From NCBI RefSeq assembly GCF_037392515.1, contig NC_090281.1:54786753-54850752 (forward strand): a DNA stretch of 64,000 nucleotides. Reading direction: 5' to 3'. A program made the position numbers and the translations under genes. Numbering within the stretch: the stretch's first letter is position 1; every line of letters begins with the position of its first letter. Positions 59,201-64,000 of this stretch are shown here, piece by piece. The notes below the pieces were generated by a model, which was not told the DNA's origin, searched no databases, and saw nothing but the letters and a program-made list of their open reading frames with translations. Source of the DNA: Haliotis asinina. Taxonomy: Eukaryota; Mollusca; Gastropoda; Lepetellida; Haliotidae.

Positions 59201-59982
59201 AGAAAAGAATAGACAAAATGTTGAAAGATATAATGGGTCCGGTCTCGGATCGGGTTAAGAAGCCTCCCAGAAAAAATAAACCCAAGAATGGCGTCATAAA
59301 CAAAGGTTTTCTGGACGATAGCAAGGACACGAAACCCCCATCAGGAGACCAAGTGAGACCTCTGACCTCAGACGGATGTCCCTTTGCCAGGAGAGACGGT
59401 TATTCCACGCTACCGCTGACGAAGGTCAACGGCGGAAGGTCAACAGCCAAATCCGCAGAGTTCCAGTCAAACAACGGCGGCGATTTTACAACATTAGTTC
59501 AACCAATCAGTGCCAAAAGGGCTACGAAGATAAGGAAGAAGTTCATGGAGAAGGAAGAAGAGAAGTTATTTACACCAAGGATGCTACTGGAGAAGGATCG
59601 GAACTGCTTCTCTGACCTTGAACCGGTTGAGGACTTCACCGACGTCGAGGGTCACGCCGCTTCAGATAGAGAAGGCGCTTTGTCTCCCAGGATCATTAGT
59701 GTAAAGAGGACAGACAAAACAGTATCTATGGACAGTGTCAGGACGCACACGGATACTGAATTAGAACTTACAGATTGTGACACGGAAGATATGAGTGTTT
59801 CCGAGAGTGATACTAAAGCGCATGCGCGTAAAACTAGGTCAAACAAACGGCCAGACCGAGGTCAGAAAGGACAATACGACTCCCGCCGGAAGTACCTCGC
59901 TTTGAATAGTCTGAGAAGAAAAACCAAAGCAAAGGCCTTAAATGCGGAAATACGTAACCGAATCAGACTGGCTCAGTCTTGA
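43711..59982 (+). CDS. Six-exon gene for an 872-residue protein of unknown family
   Basis: Joining 43711-44246, 45643-45761, 52888-53000, 54116-54301, 55405-55498 and 58412-59982 gives one frame of 873 codons including TGA. Every intron has GT/AG ends, and the phases (2,1,0,0,1) fit at all five joints, which is hard to get by chance. Residues 1-110 are Ser/Arg/Glu-rich and probably disordered. Residues 113-349 look folded, with phrases LRIITWDEFLETPDMLNGYF, VYVEEYQELKTVRRWLTERI, SINETINAAMETAVESFLRQ and a Cys-rich stretch in exon 4 (WCRNALHMEC, then GGNVCCRYMCMPF). Residues 350-872, all in the last exon, are charged and low-complexity and end in a basic segment (RRKYLALNSLRRKTKAKA). There is no signal peptide or convincing membrane helix, so it is probably cytosolic or nuclear. 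I recognise no family and assign no function. The alternative starts ATG 43717 and 43732 cannot be excluded. Confidence 0.8.
44490..44600 (+). mobile_element. SINE-B remnant in intron 1
   Basis: CATCGCACTCCATAGGCATG, GGCCGATGCTCTTGATGTCA, TTGGTCCAGACACGAATATT and CATATAGCTGAAATCTTGCT keep SINE-B order with heavy divergence. Confidence 0.65.
45186..45642 (+). repeat. Minisatellite reaching the exon 2 acceptor, split by a SINE-B
   Basis: Units of the type TTTCAGGATGATCTATGCTT with CATATATGGATG recur on both sides of the SINE-B at 45299-45570. The last unit, GGTCTATGTTTCAG, ends exactly at the splice acceptor of exon 2. Confidence 0.85.
45299..45570 (-). mobile_element. SINE-B, complete copy inside the minisatellite
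   Basis: Length 272. Tail GTGAGTGAGTGAGTGAG and TTTTACGCCGCATTCAGGTG at the left; ACCCGATCCCGTTAGTCGCC and ACCCCGGGACCTTCACG at the right. The flanks (CTTCAGGATGGTCTA and CTCAGTATGGTCTA) match with a change, which could be the target duplication or simply two repeat units. Confidence 0.93.
45643..45761 (+). CDS. Exon 2 of the six-exon gene
   Basis: 119 bases between TTTCAG|G and TCAG|GTGAGC. The first G completes the Trp codon from exon 1. It encodes VYVEEYQELKTVRRWLTERI and SVLVVTLLNRNQQRLGES, an amphipathic helix pair by appearance. Confidence 0.82.
45891..46032 (+). mobile_element. SINE-A copy, first of an inverted pair in intron 2
   Basis: GGTGATGGGGTAGGGTAATG, GCGTTCGCTCGTCACGCTGA, then ATATTGCTAACAGTAGCGTA and CACTCACTCAC. 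The B-box region is deleted. Confidence 0.83.
46036..46145 (-). mobile_element. SINE-A copy, second of the inverted pair
   Basis: TATCACGACAGGAGGCACCA, GACATGGGTTTCAAACGTTG, CTGGGAATGGAACC and GGTTACCCCATCGCCCC. It directly follows the preceding copy, tail to tail, and has lost its own tail. Confidence 0.75.
46257..46340 (+). repeat. Left arm of an inverted repeat that brackets the LINE
   Basis: CCTTGTACCTTCCACGTCAC and CAGTTGAAATACAGCCGAGC, then ACCGTTGTGTCGA. It is the reverse complement of 50543-50623 with about 90% identity. A TA followed by CAGCCGAGCACCGTTG at 46316 resembles pogo/Tigger-type terminal repeats, but the inverted homology extends a further 60 bases outward. Confidence 0.88.
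46593..47500 (+). pseudogene. LINE ORF1 remnant with 2A-like motif and coiled coil
   Basis: The frame has no ATG until M of GDMELNTGP (46890), although it is open for 100 codons before that and hydrophobic near its start (ADWLYVLCYSLYISS). GDMELNTGP resembles the 2A recoding motif D-x-E-x-N-P-G-P with Thr in place of the first Pro. A heptad-rich coiled coil follows (DIRDMKSDIHQLKEDINSSK onward, to about 47160). Then comes an RNA-binding style domain (CRRNNVVLYNVPENGQRE, DIERAHRLSTKR, RPIIARM). The frame runs into endonuclease sequence out of phase near 47500, marking a deletion junction. Confidence 0.85.
47505..50347 (+). pseudogene. LINE ORF2 remnant: partial endonuclease, reverse transcriptase, CCHC-like tail
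   Basis: It starts inside the AP endonuclease at LPDVYILCGGDFIARTG and keeps the late motif SDHLPITLS. A frameshift lies near 48.1-48.17 kb and another near 48.24 kb. About 90 residues are missing around 48.41 kb. DDIIPELIKNSADVLAPY is followed by a stop at 48477. The RT has NNYRRITLLSSFSKVFTSIV, LFVDFEKAFDSVDR and GVRQGCILSPFLF, then a stop at 49042. The catalytic box reads FADG where FADD is expected. YLGMFFSNCLSW and LLYGAEIWG follow. A frameshift near 50.0 kb precedes CKLCDLNQIEDEYHFLLICP, a C-x2-C-x11-H-x4-C knuckle. Confidence 0.92.
50543..50623 (-). repeat. Right arm of the inverted repeat that brackets the LINE
   Basis: TCGAGACAACGGTGCTCGAC, TGTATTTCAACTGGCCGTAG, GTAAGTGACGTGGAAGGTAC. 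Partner of 46257-46340. Between this arm and the LINE, GGCCGGATATCTCGATATTT partly mirrors CTCGATATCTCGGC beside the left arm. Confidence 0.88.
50624..52520. other. Rest of intron 2; nothing recognised
   Basis: No exon could be fitted between exons 2 and 3 here; the two join in phase without one. A pyrimidine-rich CCGTCCGTCCGTTCGT tract lies at about 51131. Confidence 0.5.
52521..52640 (-). mobile_element. SINE-A copy, shortened, in intron 2
   Basis: GTGGGTGAGTATAGTTTTGC, GCCGCTTTAACAATATGACA, ACACCAGAAAGGTTATACAT, GTGGGGAATCGAACG and GGGGGTGATGG. Several internal deletions. Confidence 0.78.
52888..53000 (+). CDS. Exon 3 of the six-exon gene
   Basis: 113 bases from GACTGCAG|CG to CTCTTT|GTACGT. 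It encodes (A)CCLLAIDPSFTSINETINAA and METAVESFLRQRQFCLF. The donor is a weaker match than the others but keeps phase 0 into exon 4. Confidence 0.78.
53325..53420. repeat. Near-perfect 96-bp palindrome in intron 3
   Basis: The arm GGTAATACAAGACACTGTTA with TGGATGACAACTTCTTTAATTC returns in reverse complement with a single mismatch (GATGAC against GATAAC). The centre is TTAGAATTCTTAG. Direct repeats TTCACATTGTGGG flank it at about 53313 and 53453. Confidence 0.95.
53851..53992 (+). mobile_element. SINE-A copy in intron 3
   Basis: TAGTCAAGTGGTTAACGCTT, GGAAGACACGGGTTCTATTC, CCCACATGAGCACAGTGTGT and AATATTGTAAAAAGCGACG, running straight into the CTCA microsatellite. An isolated tail fragment (AATATTGCTGGGTGCGGCGT) lies just before it at about 53700. 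Confidence 0.88.
53993..54081 (+). repeat. (CTCA)n microsatellite grown from the SINE tail
   Basis: About 22 perfect CTCA units following the SINE-A. The last unit lies about 35 bases before the exon 4 splice acceptor. Confidence 0.97.
54116..54301 (+). CDS. Exon 4 of the six-exon gene
   Basis: 186 bases, phase 0 at both ends, from TTCTGCAG|CTC to TATCAG|GTGAGT. It encodes LDFNSTVKQWCRNALHMECE, ITNGDEPPDFSDTGGNVCCR and YMCMPFRYLQGKLYQ. Five Cys in 62 residues is the highest density in the protein. Confidence 0.83.
54760..54916 (+). mobile_element. SINE-A copy in intron 4
   Basis: GCGGTGGGGTAGCCTAGTGG (A-box side), CCCAGGTTTGATTCCCCACA (B box), CCCATTTCTGGTATCCCCGC and GATATTGCTGTAATATGGCT. 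The CACT tail is absent. Confidence 0.92.
54947..55167 (-). mobile_element. SINE-B copy, 5'-truncated, with 13-bp target duplication
   Basis: Flanked by GTCAATGATTTGT (54934-54946) and GTCAATGATTCGT (55168-55180), 12 of 13 identical. The tail is at the left (GACTGAGTGAG upstream edge, TTTTACACCGCATTCAGC). The sequence stops in the middle of the head after CATAGTTGCCTTTCATGGCT, which is the 5' truncation expected from incomplete reverse transcription. Confidence 0.92.
55405..55498 (+). CDS. Exon 5 of the six-exon gene
   Basis: 94 bases from CATCTCTAG|GTG to TATGCAG|GTGAGC. It encodes VKRRSTYDDTEVVFDEQIML and CTANKKLQSYA. Failure to splice here would meet TAA three codons into the intron (GGT GAG CAA TAA). 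Confidence 0.82.
55522..57154 (+). repeat. 24-bp satellite in 48-bp higher-order units, about 68 monomers, open on both strands
   Basis: Two monomers alternate: A = ATGCATCCCGCTAG + ATGTCACACC and B = ATGCATTCCGCTAG + ACGTTACACT. They differ at four positions, all C/T. The first eight or so monomers have CCC in both types. A variant beginning ATCTATTGCGCTAG occurs at 56411, 56651, 56747 and 57131, always spaced by multiples of 48. Because 24 is divisible by 3 and one phase on each strand lacks stops, open frames of about 590 and 620 codons arise (HTMHPARC and TSSGMHGV type repeats). I regard these as artefacts. The array lies in intron 5, starting 24 bases after the exon 5 donor. Confidence 0.96.
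57155..58060. other. Rest of intron 5, left part
   Basis: Nothing coding. At about 57840-57990 GCTCGAGGTTCGACCCCCAA is B-box-like and may mark another tRNA-derived SINE of a different type. Confidence 0.45.
58061..58302 (-). mobile_element. SINE-B copy, AAC-tail-like, in intron 5
   Basis: GATTGTTGTTTAACGCCACG, CAATATTAAAGCTTTATGGC, CAAGACAACCCAGTGATCAA, CCCGTTACTCGCCTCTAACA, GGGTTGCTGAAGACCAATTC and CCGAATCTTCACGGG. It ends about 110 bases before exon 6. Confidence 0.9.
58412..59982 (+). CDS. Exon 6 (last) of the six-exon gene
   Basis: 1571 bases after TTGTTTTTCAG, including the TGA stop. It encodes 523 residues that are mostly charged and Thr/Ser-rich (VKKKNTVTFTTSTQTATDTK, VIDLEDTERGGEDETVTSYR). 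A few more ordered phrases occur (IQMLKLGNFTSELPPRNN; RIDKMLKDIMGPVSDRVKKP) and the C-terminus is basic. A long continuous frame in only this phase supports real coding. Confidence 0.85.
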
Positions 59983-60348
59983 TGATACTTAAACCATGTA
60001 CAAAACAGAGGGTGAAAGAAAGTTTACATGAGTGATTATAACCCATTACAAACGATACCAAATCTTCACTTCACCAATCGTTGAAATACGGTTGTCATGA
60101 GTTGAAATGATCAGTGTCCAAAACATCATTATTGAATGATCATTTCATACAGGTTTCACCTTTAGCAAACATCAAAAATTGATGTATGCTCTCTTTTGCG
60201 CGGTGGTATATATTATGTCTTGTCAATCATTCATGAGATATCATTATTTATTTGTACAGATTCAGGTATTCCCAGGTGGGTGTTTCTCATCAGCCAAAGA
60301 ACAAGCTAACTTATTTTGATATTTATCTATTGTATTATTTATCATTCC

Positions 60349-60354
60349 ATTAAA
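60349..60354 (+). terminator. Possible poly(A) signal ATTAAA
   Basis: The first common-variant signal I noticed downstream of the stop at 59982, giving a 3' UTR of about 380 bases. No AATAAA was seen before it. Confidence 0.35.
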
Positions 60355-61860
60355 ATCTTATCAGCATTTTATGAATATATAAATATTTGTTAATTCTTCT
60401 TTTGCATGGGCAGTGGAGCGAGTGGCCTCCCCTTAACGTGTCAGGATACGCTGTGACGGGTTTGAATCCTAGACTTAACACGATTGCAGGCACCGAAATC
60501 CAGAGTGTTGAACGCGTTTTGGTATTCCCGAACACGCAGTGACATAACATGGAAAGAAAACGTTTCACGCCATGATGTCGTCTCCAGCATGAGGTATTAA
60601 AACACGTCATCCCGTTCCAATTCCATTAGTACCTTTTGTATGTTACGTTGAGGATTTGGGCGTCATCTGGAAACAGTTAAGGGTAGAAGCCATTACTGTA
60701 TAAAGATCGCGTGTACAATGTGTATGTGCGGATTTACGCAAATTGTACTGTCGGCCAAACACCGCAGTCTCGAAGTCATAAAGAGGAAGTGCATCAGAAA
60801 AATATTAACTGTCTTGCAATTAACCGAGCATTCTACGTTTCAAGGCACAATATCACGTTTTTCGGCAATAGTTTGGTCTATGATATATATACTGGGGCAT
60901 ATGCACTCACTTCAGCTTCCTATTGGTACAATAAAAGACATATTGCCCTTAACAACCTGCCTGAAAACGATAATTGAAACTCCGAGGCGAACAGCTTCCA
61001 AACAGATAACACTGACCATAGATGGAATGTAAACGAATGCACCGAAAACTGTCACACACGGTGTTGTCGGGTGTATGCCGAACTGGCCTCTATCACAAGT
61101 TCTCTTCCCAACCAACAAACCATATACTAAGAACACAACACAAAATGGACGTTCCCTGCAGTCTAGCCGAGGTATTTAATATTGTGTAACTGTTACACAA
61201 GATCATGCCGATCACTGGAGACAGATTCCCCCCGTCACTATGACACCTGCATCTTACTGTAAGAATAACGACTTTGTGTCAGTCTCATCTTTTTTATTAG
61301 TGAAATATCATGTTTAAAATCTGTTGTCATTTCCATGTTCATACTTGTTGGAGACAACTGAACAGATCTGACTGCAGGCGAGAATGAATGCCCCGCACTT
61401 ATGTAGTCCCAACCAACGCCCTCTGAACTACTAATTACCTCCCCTTTATATATGCTTTACACCAAAGAGAAATTAATTTCATTATAATTCACTCTGTTCC
61501 AACGACTGAAATTTCATTTTCGGAATAGAATATTCGTAAAGAGAGTTCCAAGGGACATAACTTTATGGGGCTCGCTTGAAATGAAGTTCGGCAGAGGCCA
61601 CGAGAGACGATTTAAGGCAACGTTGCTTTAATTCATCGAACTTTTAATTTTCATACTGTAATTTTAATGCGTAGTTATTTTTCGGCATGAATATATGGCA
61701 GCTTCGCGGATGGCTGATAGATACCATCAATGGAAGAAATACAATATTGATTTTAAAGACGTGTTGTGTTACAGTGAACATTTACACGCTTAAACAAAAT
61801 TATTTACTTGGCGACATCAGCTTCTCAGTTCAAACAAACTTTCAATTCCAGAAGTTACAC
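60355..61860. other. No gene recognised
   Basis: Two overlapping frames of 88 and 104 codons at 60.71-61.03 kb lie in different phases of the same stretch. Neither shows a domain. A decayed tRNA-like phrase (GTGACGGGTTTGAATCCTAG) sits near 60452-60474. Confidence 0.4.
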
Positions 61861-61869
61861 ACCCACACA

Positions 61870-61909
<40 letters not shown>

Positions 61910-61911
61910 CA
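61861..61911. repeat. (ACGC)n microsatellite
   Basis: About ten CACG/ACGC units following a short CACA run. Confidence 0.95.
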
Positions 61912-62063
61912 TTTCAACACTCTCTTATATACATCTCATGTTCAACTCTTGGAGTATTCTGCCTTCTTTCTTCATTACTATTTACAGACCTTCGAAAACG
62001 AAATTAATTAGTTTAATCCGGCAAGCGGTAACTTTTACTAAGAATCATCACCGACAGAGAACA

Positions 62064-62186
62064 ATGTCTACCGTATTATGTTTGTCTGTACTGTTTACTC
62101 TGACGCTGTATCGCCTGTCTAGCATGTCAGCACAACATATAGCAATGAATCAAGAGCCAACTGGGCGAATCAATAGCTATCAATGA
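62064..62186 (+). CDS. Possible 40-residue secreted peptide (weak candidate)
   Basis: ATG in context AACAATGT opens a 40-codon frame ending in TGA. The first 23 residues look like a signal peptide, with a hydrophobic core (STVLCLSVLFTLTLY) and a plausible cleavage site after SMSA. The remainder is QHIAMNQEPTGRINSYQ. No amidation or dibasic processing site is visible. The frame is also open upstream of the ATG. Frames of this length are common by chance, so I list it only because of the signal-like start. Confidence 0.15.
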   Translation: MSTVLCLSVLFTLTLYRLSSMSAQHIAMNQEPTGRINSYQ

Positions 62187-63356
62187 CGCAAACACCACCC
62201 AGGTCATAACTGTAACCCGAAACCCAGTTTGCGATTGTTGCAGGCGTTCAGAAACAACACAGTGGGGGATTGTGTACTTGTTGCTATTGGTTATAAAACA
62301 TAGTATTACTATGTAGGACCGTGCAGAATCTGGCTAGAAATTATCTTCATCAACTCAGGCCAGTCGTGGCATGGGGTCGGCTGGTCAGGCATGCATGTTA
62401 TATGCACGTGCATGTACAGTGGCATGTGATCCATGTTTGGCCCTAACTCGATTGTTTACAAGGAAGTTAAACGTCAAACGAATAAACAAAACATACCAGT
62501 ATCATGTATCTGGTGTCTCAGATGTACTAGAAACTGTGAATTACAACAATCGGAAAACGGGGAAATCCAAAATTACACGTCGTTTGAAAGGATCGTAAGT
62601 AGCTCATGTTATTTCAGATCAAGCACATTCCCGGGAAATTAGAATGTTTACCGTATTTATTCGAATAGGTGCTGGGTTCCGTCTCACGCCAGCCCTATGC
62701 TCTGATATGATATAGCCGGGTCCCTATAAAATGGAGCATGTCACGTAGGCCAGGTCCACCATTGGTTGAAACCAGTGAATGCTCGAGGTCTCAAAACCAA
62801 CAATGAAATTGTATTGTTGCACTTCACATGACTAGAATCGGAAACTTGGTATGGTTATAACCCGGTATTATGCACAATTTCAATAGTGTGGACGCAGGGC
62901 CTCTAGCCGACATTTGGTCAAAAAGCCTGTACGAAAATAATCTGCACCCGAACGTCCAATAGAGGTAATACGGTATGCAGAACCGGATGTTGACTCTATT
63001 GTTCACAAACCCACTATGTCATGTGTCTGATCCATTCAAACGCGTTCACCGTAACTTCCTTTGGTGAAATATAGATAGGTTATAATGCTCTAATAACCAC
63101 GCGACACAGCCTCGTGGAACAGACCGCTTACACTATCCATGATACATAATGTTACAGTCTTCTCGGGAAATTTCTACGACAAATAACCCCTGACAAGGTT
63201 ATTCGTATCGGGCTGCCGACATAATGCCCTACACGAAACACGTGTAGAGGAAGTACTTTTCTTCATAAGGAAGATACGGGAGATGTGTAAGTATAAGCAC
63301 GTAAAATGTGCATACTTCTAACATAAAACGGTAAAGACCCCATGGTAACGATCGCA
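62187..63356. other. No gene recognised
   Basis: Short frames only; no known repeat family seen. Confidence 0.4.
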
Positions 63357-63500
63357 TAAGTGAGTGCGTACTGGTTTCAGCAATATTTCAGCAACGTCGA
63401 GGGACACCAGAAATGGACTTCACGCATTGTGCCCATGTGGGGAATCGACCCCGGCGTGAAACGAACGCTTTAACTACAGAGCTATCCACCACCCTCCCCT
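63357..63500 (-). mobile_element. SINE-A copy
   Basis: AAGTGAGTGCGTACTGG, CAGCAATATTTCAGCAACGT, GAGGGACACCAGAAATGGAC, CATGTGGGGAATCGACCCCG and TTTAACTACAGAGCTATCCA. Confidence 0.85.
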
Positions 63501-63522
63501 AGTTATGACTGAGTTAGGTGTT

Positions 63523-63718
63523 GGTCTACAGCAGCTCATGCTTGTTCAAGGCGTTGCTAACGGGATCGGGTGAACTGACTCATTAACTTGGTTGATACGT
63601 GTGAATTGCGTGGATCGACTATCATGATGTCAGTGTCCCGGTGATCTGCACAGCCCTAATTATTTATAGACTGCTGTCATTTAGCTGGAACATTGCTGAG
63701 GACGGTTTTTGAAAAAGA
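63523..63718 (+). mobile_element. SINE-B copy, diverged
   Basis: GCAGCTCATGCTTGTTCAAG, CTAACGGGATCGGGTGAACT, TTAACTTGGTTGATACGTGT, CGTGGATCGACTATCATGAT, then GGAACATTGCTGAGGACGGT. It lies just after the preceding SINE-A, tail away from it. Confidence 0.8.
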
Positions 63719-64000
63719 CCCCAACAAACAATAAGACCTACGGTTTGTGCCACTGGGCTTGCGAAGTAAGTATACAGCACTAAAAATATTCTCAATCACC
63801 TGTCATTCTGGTCTCTCAAACGAATTCAACAAATCAGGTCATTTGACAATAGTTCAACAACTACGATTAATCATCCAGTTTTTATCGATTCCAAATTAAT
63901 ATTTTTGCAGTTGCTTTCCTGACAAGAAAGAGCAATACGTATGTAGATATCTCGTTTAGAATGAACTATTATCCTTTTGTACAGGTGCCGTGTTTCACAA
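63719..64000. other. Nothing recognised at the right edge
   Basis: AT-rich sequence with no exon or repeat that I can support. Confidence 0.4.

Noticed and set aside
60711-61032. Pair of overlapping 88- and 104-codon frames
   Set aside because: They use different phases of the same bases, and neither has a domain or a matching splice site.
1-64000. Prokaryotic-style features (operons, CRISPR arrays, riboswitches, ribosome binding sites)
   Set aside because: The introns, SINEs and LINE show animal nuclear DNA. The tandem arrays have no repeat-spacer structure: their units are contiguous.

Overview
The window looks like non-model animal nuclear DNA, most likely from a marine gastropod such as abalone (Haliotis) or a close relative. 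The evidence is AT-rich, gene-poor sequence, introns with GT/AG borders, many microsatellites and minisatellites, and dozens of copies of two short interspersed repeats. Their tails read ATATTGCTG...GCGGCGTAAAAC followed by ACTCACTCACT, a pattern I associate from memory with gastropod, especially abalone, genomes. The species call is recognition from memory and has not been searched.

Layout. From 1 to about 35.4 kb I see no convincing host gene. This part holds SINE copies, inverted-repeat (MITE-like) elements, a duplicated 230-bp segment, several minisatellites and unassigned single-copy-looking sequence. At 35.6-37.1 kb on the minus strand is an uninterrupted 515-codon gene for a CARD-domain protein with a basic, probably nuclear-targeting linker, a Cys/His cluster and a helical, TPR-like C-terminal half. 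From 43.7 to 60.0 kb on the plus strand I could assemble a six-exon gene. Its five introns all have GT/AG borders and matching phases, and it gives an 872-residue protein of no family I recognise, with a compact middle region and a long charged tail.

The introns of this second gene are full of mobile and repetitive DNA. Intron 1 carries a minisatellite, interrupted by a SINE, that runs into the exon 2 acceptor. Intron 2 carries a decayed 4.0-kb LINE with a perfect 13-bp target-site duplication, sitting between inverted-repeat arms. Intron 3 holds a near-perfect 96-bp palindrome and a SINE whose (CTCA)n tail lies just upstream of exon 4. Intron 4 holds a back-to-back SINE pair. Intron 5 holds a 1.6-kb, 24/48-bp satellite that is open on both strands.

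The two SINE families, called here SINE-A (tRNA-derived head) and SINE-B (a different head), share the same 3' tail, and copies of both have 11-13-bp target-site duplications. The LINE's duplication has the same length, which fits mobilisation by the same kind of endonuclease. From 60.0 kb to the end there is again no clear gene, apart from one possible very short secreted peptide.
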